The notes under the pieces were generated by a model. It did no database searches and was not told where the DNA came from. It worked only from the letters and a program-made list of their open reading frames with translations. A stretch of 45,863 nt of DNA from Jejubacter sp036620675 (GTDB taxonomy: Bacteria > Pseudomonadota > Gammaproteobacteria > Enterobacterales > Enterobacteriaceae): the NCBI GenBank assembly GCA_036620675.1, contig JAZHEE010000033.1; one strand, given 5' to 3'. The translations under genes were made by a program, and so were the position numbers. Shown here in pieces: positions 7,970-15,934 of this stretch; the first letter of the stretch is position 1; each line of letters begins with the position of its first letter.

Positions 7970-8728
7970 ATGAACAAATTTATCGCCGCGGCAGGCGCGA
8001 TGCTGATGGGCGCAAACGCCCTGGCCGCGACTCCGTCGCTGCCCAAACCGGTGCAGCAGTTTGAAAAGCAGGGTATCCAGATTATTAAGCCCTTTACCGC
8101 CCCAGGCGGCGTGGAAGGCTGGCTGGGGAAATATCAGGATACCGGCGTCACTATCTTTCTGACTCCGGATAAGAAACACGCTATTTCCGGCTATATCTAC
8201 GATGCGCAGGGCAATAACCTGAGCGAGAAGATCATTAATGATGAAATTTATATCCCGGCCGGGCGCGAGATGTGGAAGCGGCTTCAGGCCGCGCCGGGTC
8301 TGGTGGAAGGCAGTAAATCCGCCGCCTGCCAGGTGGTGGTGTTCGCCGATCCCTTCTGTCCCTACTGCAATAAGTTCTGGCATCAGGTTCAGCCCTGGGT
8401 CAAACAGCAGAAAATCAGCATCAAGACTCAACTGGTGGGGGTGATCCGTCAGGACAGCGCCCTGCATGCGGCGGCGATCCTGGCGGCGAAGGATCCTGAC
8501 AAGGCCTGGCGTGATTTTGAAAATTCGAACGGTAAGGTAAAACCGCCGAAGCTGGAACAGACGCCGCGACCCGTTTTTAATCAGATTCAGCATAATCAGC
8601 AGTTAATGGATGCGCTGGGCGCCAATGGAACCCCGGCAATCTACTACCTGAATAAGGATCGCGTGTTGCAGCAGATTGTGGGGCTGCCGGATGAGCAGCA
8701 GATGAAGAATCTGGTGGCCTGCCAGTAA
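7970..8728 (+). CDS. dsbG: Periplasmic disulfide isomerase/chaperone DsbG
   Basis: DsbG protects and reduces sulfenylated cysteines and isomerises disulfides in the periplasm. It is normally kept reduced by DsbD. The 252-residue protein has a signal peptide ending ANALAA, the N-terminal dimerisation domain (VQQFEKQGIQIIK, AISGYIYDAQG), and a thioredoxin-fold domain with CPYC at 130-133 (FADPFCPYC) and the cis-Pro loop GTPAIYYL. E. coli DsbG has 248 residues. Extra cysteines at 120 and near the C-terminus (ACQ) are unusual. The ATG at 7970 follows GGAG at good spacing. No dsbD is in the window; ScsB, 10 kb away, is a DsbD-like candidate reductant. Confidence 0.93.
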   Translation: MNKFIAAAGAMLMGANALAATPSLPKPVQQFEKQGIQIIKPFTAPGGVEGWLGKYQDTGVTIFLTPDKKHAISGYIYDAQGNNLSEKIINDEIYIPAGREMWKRLQAAPGLVEGSKSAACQVVVFADPFCPYCNKFWHQVQPWVKQQKISIKTQLVGVIRQDSALHAAAILAAKDPDKAWRDFENSNGKVKPPKLEQTPRPVFNQIQHNQQLMDALGANGTPAIYYLNKDRVLQQIVGLPDEQQMKNLVACQ

Positions 8729-9142
8729 CCGGATTTGGCCGCGTCTGTGGCGCGGCCAAAAAACCCATCGTGGATGAGCGTGAAGCTGAAGCCAATTGGG
8801 AACGGCGCCTTAATAAGACGGGTTGTTGTCAGCTTAACCTGTGATTAATGGTTGTACCTTGTATGGCGAGAATATGCTGGATACTCACACAATGAGGAAA
8901 CGTTCACTAACTTGTGGTTGGGAATGTAAGAATCCGAGGTTATGCTTAAGTGGGTGACAATTTAATGAATGGAGACGTTTTTATCCCTCTGCGTGGAATC
9001 AGATGAGCCCGGAATACCAAAGGGCGATTTCTTGATTTTCCGGGACATATAAGCCGACTACTTACCCGAGTGACAAAAAGCTTAACTCTGCAGAGAGTCT
9101 TATGCGTGAATTGAGACGCTGCGATGGTAGCTGAAAGGTTGA
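8729..9142. other. Intergenic region with a perfect hairpin
   Basis: After the dsbG stop there is a 10-bp perfect stem (TTTGGCCGCG at 8734-8743, CGCGGCCAAA at 8751-8760) with a 7-nt loop. A tract of A, not T, follows, so it is not a canonical terminator on either strand. It may stabilise the 3' end of the dsbG mRNA. The remaining 380 bp are AT-rich and hold no supportable gene. Confidence 0.5.
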
Positions 9143-9628
9143 CTATTCGCTCTCGATGTCCACGCACATCATTACTGGTAGTACAAAGCCCTGAATCAGT
9201 AACGCGTTTTCCTTTATCCTGGACATATAAAAGTAGTTTATGCTATCCAGCATCATTTCGCTGACGATATTGGGCGGCGCGGTATCGTCCGGAGTTTTGG
9301 ACATTTTTTTCTCAGCAATATAATAGATATTGCTACCTTTAAGTTTATCAACCTTGATCTGAAGGTTTCGGTCAACAAGCCAGATGCGATCGGCGCTTTT
9401 GAGTATTCCTTTATGAATAACCGTGATTAAATGGGGGGCATTGAATAAAAAAAAGGTGGAGACCTTGAGTTCATCAATGTCCCCATTCGAGCGAGTTTTG
9501 CTGATGCTGACATCGGACTGACATTGGAAATTCTGATTCTGTTCGCTATGGGGATAAAGCATAATTATCCCGGCGATCAGAACGATAAGCGTCATGACGG
9601 TGCTGATGATAATGTATTTTTTAAACAT
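9143..9628 (-). CDS. FidL-like membrane protein
   Basis: A 161-residue protein with one N-terminal membrane helix (about residues 5-26) and a periplasmic domain with two cysteines (FQCQSDVSI near residue 36 and the C-terminal MMCVDIE). Its size, topology and place directly after a MarT/ToxR-type regulator match FidL, the partner gene of marT in Salmonella SPI-3. I assign it on those grounds rather than on a catalytic motif. The ATG has GGGAG at good spacing, and the stop of the regulator is only 3 bases upstream, so the two are one operon. Role unknown; possibly it modulates the sensor part of the regulator, as ToxS does for ToxR. Confidence 0.6.
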   Translation of the reverse strand: MFKKYIIISTVMTLIVLIAGIIMLYPHSEQNQNFQCQSDVSISKTRSNGDIDELKVSTFFLFNAPHLITVIHKGILKSADRIWLVDRNLQIKVDKLKGSNIYYIAEKKMSKTPDDTAPPNIVSEMMLDSINYFYMSRIKENALLIQGFVLPVMMCVDIESE

Positions 9629-9631
9629 GAC

Positions 9632-10426
9632 TTAACTCCCTGTCAGCGTCTTAAGGGATAGGCAGTTACTGTATTTTGCTGCATCCTGCGGAGCATAGCA
9701 GACGCCAAGAAAATAATTCTGGTATTGCGATTTGTTAAATTGTGAAAAGTAGATATCGGCCGGTTGACTGTCGCAGTCAACGCGCCAGCTATGCATTTCC
9801 TGTTTGATCCGCTTCAGATAAAACGAGGCGGGCTCATACATATTCTTATCGACCAGGTAGATTGTACACTGGCGCTCTTTGCCTATCATGTGAATATCAG
9901 AGATATCTAGTCGATCAAATGCTTGTCCTTTTAGCTCGATGAACAGGAATGCAGCAGCGGCGATGATAAGCACTACCAGTAATGTTACGGGTAACAAGAC
10001 GATCCCTTTTTCTTTATTGGGATAAATATTGTCACTCGCTTCCTGAAGATACGGTGCTGGCGATTCAGTCGGAGGCCGGGAAACTGGCGGTCGAATAGTA
10101 TGATGCTCAATATGTGCGGCAAGGCTGAACCCCTTGCCACGCACGGTTTTTATGAGGCCAGGATCGCGCCCAAGATTGCGGAACGCCTTACGAATTTCGC
10201 TTATTGCAACATTAAGACTTACTGACGAACCTGAGAAGCCATGATCCTCCCAAACCTTTTTGATTAAATCGTCGCGTTCCAGAATGCGGCCATTATTAAT
10301 GATAAGTTCATACAGCAGGCGTGATGCCTGATTAGATAAACGCAATGAAGATTCCTCTTCACCATGGATCATAATAATACCGGTGTCAACTTCATAAAGC
10401 ATTTTTAGATCAATGAGATACTTCAT
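9632..10426 (-). CDS. MarT/CadC/ToxR-type membrane-bound transcriptional activator
   Basis: A 264-residue one-component regulator. The cytoplasmic winged-helix DNA-binding domain (residues 1 to about 105) shows LSNQASRLLYELIINNG, SVSLNVAISEIRKAFRN and the wing KTVRGKGFSL. A Pro-rich linker, one membrane helix (about 141-164) and a roughly 100-residue periplasmic domain with four cysteines follow. In Salmonella the homologous MarT activates the adhesin gene misL. Here the divergent neighbour is a fimbrial operon, the likely target. The ATG at 10426 gives the usual MKYLI... beginning of this family; ATG at 10435 and TTG at 10498 are alternatives. None of them has a strong ribosome binding site. 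Confidence 0.75.
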   Translation of the reverse strand: MKYLIDLKMLYEVDTGIIMIHGEEESSLRLSNQASRLLYELIINNGRILERDDLIKKVWEDHGFSGSSVSLNVAISEIRKAFRNLGRDPGLIKTVRGKGFSLAAHIEHHTIRPPVSRPPTESPAPYLQEASDNIYPNKEKGIVLLPVTLLVVLIIAAAAFLFIELKGQAFDRLDISDIHMIGKERQCTIYLVDKNMYEPASFYLKRIKQEMHSWRVDCDSQPADIYFSQFNKSQYQNYFLGVCYAPQDAAKYSNCLSLKTLTGS

Positions 10427-10502
10427 AGCTTCCATCTTAGTTTTATAAGAATCCACATTAATAGTGGGCAGTATCGATTTTATATAATTGTGGGTCAAGG
10501 GG

Positions 10503-10519
10503 AGTAAAGTTATTCAATT
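10503..10519 (+). promoter_or_regulatory. 17-nt direct repeat, copy 1, upstream of the MarT-like gene
   Basis: AGTAAAGTTATTCAATT lies about 77 bp upstream of the regulator start. It matches copy 2 at 10886 in 16 of 17 bases. A shared site for the MarT-like regulator is inferred. Confidence 0.5.
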
Positions 10520-10885
10520 TGTTGCAATAGAAAATTCCATTGAAAATAATTTATTAAAACATTAAACATGCTGGATACAAAACTCGCCAAAAGATTAAAT
10601 TCCTTACTTTATCATTATGACAAGATTATAATCTTTAAATTTCGTTTAAATCAGAATAATGTTTTGTTATGTCTTTTTTTGCGGCATTATGGTGTCGTTG
10701 ACCAGTGAATCCTCTGAGAGATTCATCCGAGTTGTTGGTTAAAATTCTTTAGTAGAGCTGAGTGCTGAATGTGAAACATATGTAATTGGCTGGTAATCAT
10801 ACAGCCCTGGTATGACGCACATTCGACGCATTGTAGCGTGAATGGAGACGCGATCGCGGTTAACAGGAAAGGCTTCAATTAAAGC

Positions 10886-10902
10886 AGTAAAGCTATTCAA
10901 TT
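10886..10902 (+). promoter_or_regulatory. 17-nt direct repeat, copy 2, upstream of the pilin gene
   Basis: AGTAAAGCTATTCAATT ends 90 bp before the pilin ATG. It is nearly identical to copy 1 upstream of the divergent regulator. Confidence 0.5.
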
Positions 10903-10992
10903 CTTCTGTAGGTCTGAGGGAACAGCCGTAATGTTAATGGCATCCTTCAGGGAAAATATGTCATTTATTATATATAGGTAATGGAGTTTATT

Positions 10993-11577
10993 ATGATGAA
11001 ACAATTCGCCTCTCTCTCGGTGCTGGCCGCTGCGCTGGTTTCAGGTAATGCACTGGCTGCCGATAACGTCGCGGGTGGCGTTATTAACTTTACCGGTGCG
11101 ATCACCGATACTACCTGTACGATTAACGGCGGTAAAAGCGCGGACTTTACTGTTGCACTGTCTCCTATTTCCGTGACTGACGCCGGAACGACAGTGGGGC
11201 CAATCACTAAGAATAAGAAATCTTTCTCGATGACATTTTCCGGCTGCTCTCCTGCAGCGGGTACGGACGGTCAGAAGTTAAAGATCTATTTCTCGTCTGC
11301 CGATAATGTTTCCACCGATGGGAAATATCTGTTGAATAATTCCGTTAACGAAAATGATGCCAGCGTGGCGCGTAATGTTGGTTTCTCGCTGGCGAAGCCG
11401 GGATCGTCCACGCCGATTCAGCTGGGTCAGCCCCTTATTACTGATATTCTGGGTAATAAAGCCGCACCGGACTCTGAAACCCTGACGCTGGATGTTTATT
11501 ACTATAAAACCAATGCGGAAGCCGCCAAAGTTGGCGAGTTAAGCTCTAACGTTACCTACACCATCTCCTATCTGTAA
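10993..11577 (+). CDS. Major fimbrial subunit (type 1 pilin family)
   Basis: A 194-residue secreted pilin with a signal peptide ending GNALA. The mature protein opens with the FimA-like GGVINFTGAITDTTCTI. Two cysteines (TTCTI and SGCSP) form the pilin disulfide. The C-terminus, NVTYTISYL, is the donor and chaperone-binding strand with the penultimate Tyr typical of such subunits. The start at 10993 is set by GGAG six bases upstream, which itself overlaps an earlier in-frame ATG (10981). It is the first gene of a pilin-chaperone-usher-adhesin operon. As the only short subunit gene, it must form the rod. Confidence 0.92.
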   Translation: MMKQFASLSVLAAALVSGNALAADNVAGGVINFTGAITDTTCTINGGKSADFTVALSPISVTDAGTTVGPITKNKKSFSMTFSGCSPAAGTDGQKLKIYFSSADNVSTDGKYLLNNSVNENDASVARNVGFSLAKPGSSTPIQLGQPLITDILGNKAAPDSETLTLDVYYYKTNAEAAKVGELSSNVTYTISYL

Positions 11578-11583
11578 TATATT

Positions 11584-11607
11584 ACCGGGCCCGGTCTCGG
11601 GCCCGGT
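11584..11607 (+). promoter_or_regulatory. Hairpin between pilin and chaperone genes
   Basis: A perfect 10-bp stem (ACCGGGCCCG and CGGGCCCGGT) with a 4-nt loop and no T tract, just after the pilin stop. Such intercistronic hairpins in fimbrial operons stabilise the pilin message or reduce downstream expression, giving excess pilin over assembly proteins. Confidence 0.7.
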
Positions 11608-11621
11608 TACAGGGTTGCGTC

Positions 11622-12317
11622 ATGAAAAATTGCATTTATCTGGTCGCATTATTACTGGCGACGGGCTCGTCATGGGCAAATATCGTGATTAATGGCACCC
11701 GGGTTATTTATCCGGAAAAAAGCAAGGAAGCGATCGTTCAGTTAGTCAATAACGGCGATGACCCCTCGCTGGTTCAGGCCTGGATCGACGACGGAGACAT
11801 TAATTCTACGCCGGAAACTGCACGGGTGCCTTTTTTACTTTCGCCGCCGGTGGTGAAAGTATCCGGACACAACGGCCAGCAGTTGCGGATAAAAAAACTA
11901 CCGGCGTCGTTACCAGGCGATCGTGAATCGGTTTTTTATCTGAACGTTCTGGATATCCCGCCAGTACCGGAAAATCTGAAAAACCAGAATACCGTACAGC
12001 TGGCGATTAAGTCGCGCATCAAGCTGTTTTATCGCCCGTCGTCGCTGAGCGGCTCGCTGGACGGCGCGGTGGCGCAGATGGCGCTACAGGCCAAAGGCCG
12101 GGAAATCCGACTGGTGAATAACAGCCCGTTCCATATCACTATCGCCAATATTGAAACTTCAGGGAAAGAGCTGCTCCTGAACGATGCCGTGATGGTTAAC
12201 CCCTTCAGTCAGGCCAGCGCCAGCGTTAAGCGCCCGGTCACGAAAGGGCAGACCATGCAGGTGAAGTACGTCGATGACTTAGGCGCTTATAAATCTAAAT
12301 CCTTTGTGGCCCGCTGA
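11622..12317 (+). CDS. Periplasmic fimbrial chaperone (PapD-like)
   Basis: The chaperone caps pilin subunits after export and delivers them to the usher by donor-strand complementation. The 231-residue protein has a signal peptide ending SSWA and two Ig-like domains. The N-terminal strand has the conserved GTRVIYP with the subunit-anchoring Arg. FYLNVLDIPP and the AIKSRIKLFYRP segment carry the second anchoring Lys and the G1 strand. The usual C-terminal domain follows (RLVNNSPFHITI). It is the second gene of the operon, 44 bp after the pilin stop. Confidence 0.93.
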   Translation: MKNCIYLVALLLATGSSWANIVINGTRVIYPEKSKEAIVQLVNNGDDPSLVQAWIDDGDINSTPETARVPFLLSPPVVKVSGHNGQQLRIKKLPASLPGDRESVFYLNVLDIPPVPENLKNQNTVQLAIKSRIKLFYRPSSLSGSLDGAVAQMALQAKGREIRLVNNSPFHITIANIETSGKELLLNDAVMVNPFSQASASVKRPVTKGQTMQVKYVDDLGAYKSKSFVAR

Positions 12318-12332
12318 CTGGAATAGCTCGTC

Positions 12333-14825
12333 ATGGAATGGAAACACAACAGACTCTGTCTGCTGGCCGTTTGTTCGCTGCTGCTTGCGCAGAAATCTGG
12401 TGCGGTAACGTTTGATACCAGCCTGTTGGCCGGTATGTCGGGGGAGTCCGATCTGTCGCGCTTTTATGAGAATAACGATATTCCTGCCGGAACTCAGGAG
12501 ATGGATATCTACGTAAACAGCAACTGGAAAGGGCGCTATGCCGTGATTTTCGGTGAAAAGCGCGATGATATTCGGCTGGCCTGGAAAGATGCTTCGCTGT
12601 TAGGGATTGATACAGCCAGGCTTTCCGACGCCAAAAAACCGCAGCGGCAGGTTAGGCTGCACGATCTGGTGCAGGGCGGCAAAGTGGATGTGGAAGCCAG
12701 TACCCTGAGTATTCGTCTGACGGTGCCTCAGGCGTACGTTTCGCACATGGAAGCAGGTTATGTCGCGCCTCAGTTCTGGGATGAAGGGCTACCTGCGCTC
12801 ATGCTCTCTTATAACCTGACTTACTATAACACCCGTGCCAAAACCGGAAATAAAGAGAGCGATGATGACTTTTATGCGGGGCTGGAATCTGGCGCTAACC
12901 TGTTCGGCTGGCAGTTTCGCGATAGCAGTTCGTGGCGTAAAACTTCAGGGCAGAGCGGTGAATGGCAGAATAACACCCGCTATCTGCGTCGTCCTGTCGC
13001 CGCGATTAAATCCAATCTGACCATTGGCGACTTCTATACGCCCGGAGATCTGTTCGACTCGCTGCGTATCCGCGGTGTGGCGCTTTCTACCGAAATGAAG
13101 ATGCGCCCTAACTCCCAGCAGGGGTTTTCGCCGATCGTTCGCGGCGTTGCTCGTACTAATGCCCTGGTGAAGGTTATTCAGAACGGCAATATCATTTATC
13201 AGGAAAACGTGCCGCCCGGGCAGTTCACGCTGGATAATATTCAGCCTACCGGATCGGCGGGGGATCTGCTGGTGGTGGTTCGCGAGGCGGATGGATCCGA
13301 GCAGTCCTTTAGCGTTCCTTTCTCGGCGGTGCCCGGTATGTTGAAAGAGGGGGTGAGCGAATACAGCGTGATGGCCGGTAAGGTGCATCAAACGACCATT
13401 GATGACGACCCCGCCTTTGTTCAGGGGACCCTGCGCTACGGCTTTAATAACCTGGTGACCGGTTATGTGGGCTCCATTGTCAGCGATAACTACCAGGCCG
13501 GGCTACTGGGGGCGGGCTGGAACCTGCCCGTCGGCGCGATTTCCGTGGATGTGACCCACGCCCGCACGCAGCTTCAGGATCACAGCGACAGCGGTCAGAG
13601 TTTTCGCATTGCTTACAGTAAATTCGTGGATGTCACTTCCACTAACTTTACGCTGGCGGCTTATCGCTATTCTACCAAAGGTTATTACACCTTTAGCGAC
13701 GCGCTCTATTCACGGGAAGGCTATCAGCGTCTGCATAAACAGTACGATGATTATCGCGATCGGTTTGGTGAAATGCCAGCCTTGGATCTCAACGCCTGGG
13801 ATGCGCTGCGCGCTGCGCGCCCGAAAAATACCTTTACGCTTAACCTGAACCAGCGGCTGACCGGCGGCTGGGGAACCGTTTTCTTTTCCGGCACCCAGCG
13901 CGATTACTGGAGTACCAGCCAGAGCAGCCGTGAGTATCAGCTGGGCTACTCTAACGGGCTGGGGCGCGCCAGCTATACGCTATCCGCAAGCAGGGTCAGA
14001 AACAGTGAACGTGACGAAGAGACGCGTTTTTACGTCTCGCTCAATCTGCCGTTTTCGATGTTCGACAACAGCGCCTGGCTGACGACCAGCCTGACGGCCA
14101 CTGACTCTCACTACGAACAGAGCAATATTGCGCTAAGCGGTAACGCCCTGGACTCGAATCGCTTGAGCTATTCACTTTCCGGCAGTAACCAGCGTGGCGG
14201 CAGCAACATGGCGAGTGTTAATACCGCCTATCGTGCCAGCTTCTCAACTCTGGGCGCCTCTTATAGCGAATCCTCCGACTATCGCCAGGCCGGCCTGAGC
14301 AGTCGCGGCAGTCTGGTGGCGATTCCCTGGCATCTGCTGACGTCGAACGAGATCGGCAGCACCATGACGGTGGTCGAAGCGCCGAAGGCTCGCGGTCTGA
14401 TGGTCAACGGTGATGAAAGCATTGTGACCAATAGCGATGGCCTGGCGCTGGTGCCTTATGCCACGCCATATCGTAAGAATTCAGTGACGCTGACTAAAAC
14501 GGATAACAGCAGCGGCGCGGAGATTCTGGGCAATATGGCCAACAGCGTGCCTTATGATGGCGCGGTGAATTATCTGCGTTTTGAAACGGATAACCGCAGT
14601 GCATGGCAACTGCGCGCCACCGCAGCGGACGGCAAACCGCTGCCATTTGGCAGTGAGGTCTTTAATCAGCGTGGCGATTCCGTGGGGTTTGTGGGGCAGG
14701 CCAGCACGCTCTACATCCGGGCGGACGCGCAGCCGACGCAGCTTAAGGTCCGGTTACGCAACGGCAGCTGTACGATAAACCATCCACAGTACGGGCTGAA
14801 CAACGCCACATCTTACTGCCAGTAA
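12333..14825 (+). CDS. Outer-membrane fimbrial usher
   Basis: An 830-residue chaperone-usher pore protein, normal length for the family. A signal peptide ends near KSGAVTFD. The N-terminal chaperone-binding domain follows (FDTSLLAG, DLSRFYENNDIPAGTQEMDIYVN), then the 24-strand barrel with the plug domain (RGVARTNALVKVIQNGNIIYQENVPPG split by the usual VPPGQFTLDNI). Two C-terminal domains end in a Cys pair (NGSCTI, TSYC). It imports chaperone-subunit complexes and assembles the fibre on the cell surface. It starts 15 bp after the chaperone stop. Confidence 0.95.
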   Translation: MEWKHNRLCLLAVCSLLLAQKSGAVTFDTSLLAGMSGESDLSRFYENNDIPAGTQEMDIYVNSNWKGRYAVIFGEKRDDIRLAWKDASLLGIDTARLSDAKKPQRQVRLHDLVQGGKVDVEASTLSIRLTVPQAYVSHMEAGYVAPQFWDEGLPALMLSYNLTYYNTRAKTGNKESDDDFYAGLESGANLFGWQFRDSSSWRKTSGQSGEWQNNTRYLRRPVAAIKSNLTIGDFYTPGDLFDSLRIRGVALSTEMKMRPNSQQGFSPIVRGVARTNALVKVIQNGNIIYQENVPPGQFTLDNIQPTGSAGDLLVVVREADGSEQSFSVPFSAVPGMLKEGVSEYSVMAGKVHQTTIDDDPAFVQGTLRYGFNNLVTGYVGSIVSDNYQAGLLGAGWNLPVGAISVDVTHARTQLQDHSDSGQSFRIAYSKFVDVTSTNFTLAAYRYSTKGYYTFSDALYSREGYQRLHKQYDDYRDRFGEMPALDLNAWDALRAARPKNTFTLNLNQRLTGGWGTVFFSGTQRDYWSTSQSSREYQLGYSNGLGRASYTLSASRVRNSERDEETRFYVSLNLPFSMFDNSAWLTTSLTATDSHYEQSNIALSGNALDSNRLSYSLSGSNQRGGSNMASVNTAYRASFSTLGASYSESSDYRQAGLSSRGSLVAIPWHLLTSNEIGSTMTVVEAPKARGLMVNGDESIVTNSDGLALVPYATPYRKNSVTLTKTDNSSGAEILGNMANSVPYDGAVNYLRFETDNRSAWQLRATAADGKPLPFGSEVFNQRGDSVGFVGQASTLYIRADAQPTQLKVRLRNGSCTINHPQYGLNNATSYCQ

Positions 14826-14840
14826 AAACGGGATAGCATC

Positions 14841-15905
14841 ATGATAAGGTTATTGATTTTAGTGCTGCTGGCGGGCTTTAGCGCTTCCAGCTACGCCACC
14901 TGCGCCAGCGGGAGCATCCAGTATGCCGCACCGATTAATGTCGATCTTTCCGATAAGCTGAGTCCGGCGACGCCGGAGTGGACGGGCACCTATAGCACCC
15001 AATATTCCGGGAGCTTTAACTGTACAACGGGTAACAGTCAGTTCGCTTATACGCCGATTCTCTCAACGGACAGCAGCTACGCGACCATACTGGGATTTAG
15101 CAATAATAAGTACAGTGTTCGGGCCGAAATTACCGACGAGCATCCCAATGTCACTCTGGATAAAGGCGGCAGCCATAGCGCGTCAGAGCTGAACACCAGT
15201 TTTACCGTGCGCTTCACTCTGGTGAGCAAACAGGGCACGGCGCTAACCGGAGATACGGCGACCCTGAACGATGTTTTGTTTGTCAGCGATATGAGCGGAT
15301 TGTCATTCTGGGAAGTCATTACGTGGCCGATTAACCAGATTGGTAAGATCCTCCAGTGGCTGTTTAATGGCTTTAACTGGCCCTATGACAACCGCGATAT
15401 GTTCGGCCAGCCGATGATCGTAAAGTATGCGCCGAAGCTGACTACCTGTGTGTTCGATAACGCGGGTCTTACCGTGACGCTGCCAACTCTGGGGATTGGC
15501 CAGGTTACTGCTTCCAGCCAGCCGGGGCTGACGCCTTTTACTCTGAATATGCGCTGTGAGTCGCTGGCGAAGAATAATACCTCTGATCGGGCCATCGAGA
15601 TGTTCCTGTCGAGCAATAATCTGCTGTCTGGCGACAGTTCCGTGCTGGTGGATAACAGCAGTGATGCCGCCAGGGGCGTTGGGCTGCGGGTGGTAAAACG
15701 CGAAACGGGGGATACGCCTGTGACTTTTTCGAGCTCCACCACCAGCCGCGGTAGTGCTACTGCCATCTATAGCGTAGCGGCGGGCGGAGCGCTGAGCGAA
15801 AACTTTACCATTCCCATGGCCGTTTACTATTACCCCTATGCGCCGCAAAGCGTGACTCAGGGGAAAATTAATACCTCCGCTACTCTCAACATTATCTATC
15901 CATAA
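14841..15905 (+). CDS. Fimbrial tip adhesin
   Basis: A 354-residue secreted protein, about twice the pilin length, as expected for a two-domain adhesin. A signal peptide ends SSYA. The N-terminal receptor-binding domain (about residues 20-200) has cysteines at the start (ATCASG) and in SFNCTTGN. A C-terminal pilin domain from about residue 200 has TTCVFDNAGLTVTLPTL and NMRCES cysteines and ends TLNIIYP, a pilin-type terminal strand. A Trp-rich patch (SFWEVITWPINQIGKILQWL) near the domain boundary is unusual and hydrophobic. The receptor cannot be predicted. It is the last gene of the operon. Confidence 0.85.
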   Translation: MIRLLILVLLAGFSASSYATCASGSIQYAAPINVDLSDKLSPATPEWTGTYSTQYSGSFNCTTGNSQFAYTPILSTDSSYATILGFSNNKYSVRAEITDEHPNVTLDKGGSHSASELNTSFTVRFTLVSKQGTALTGDTATLNDVLFVSDMSGLSFWEVITWPINQIGKILQWLFNGFNWPYDNRDMFGQPMIVKYAPKLTTCVFDNAGLTVTLPTLGIGQVTASSQPGLTPFTLNMRCESLAKNNTSDRAIEMFLSSNNLLSGDSSVLVDNSSDAARGVGLRVVKRETGDTPVTFSSSTTSRGSATAIYSVAAGGALSENFTIPMAVYYYPYAPQSVTQGKINTSATLNIIYP

Positions 15906-15911
15906 TGGGGT

Positions 15912-15930
15912 GGGGCAGAGAATCTGCCCC
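15912..15930. terminator. Hairpin between the convergent adhesin and LuxR genes
   Basis: A perfect 8-bp stem, GGGGCAGA and TCTGCCCC, with a 3-nt loop sits between two convergent stops. There is no T tract, so bidirectional termination is plausible but unproven. Confidence 0.5.
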
Positions 15931-15934
15931 GTCA

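Larger units (their letters stand above)
10427..10992. other. AT-rich divergent regulatory region of the fimbrial operon
   Basis: 566 bp with no gene. It carries the two 17-nt direct repeats (10503 and 10886). Before the pilin gene there is a weak possible promoter, TTCAGG (10946-10951) with TTATAT (10968-10973) at 16-bp spacing. I see no paired inverted repeats of the fim-switch type. The base composition (AT-rich, as in H-NS-silenced regions) contrasts with the flanking genes. Confidence 0.5.

Noticed and set aside
8734..8760. Canonical terminator after dsbG
   Set aside because: The hairpin is perfect, but T bases precede and A bases follow it, the reverse of a rho-independent terminator on either strand.
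10427..10992. Invertible fim-type switch before the pilin gene
   Set aside because: The repeats there are direct, not inverted, and no recombinase gene is nearby.
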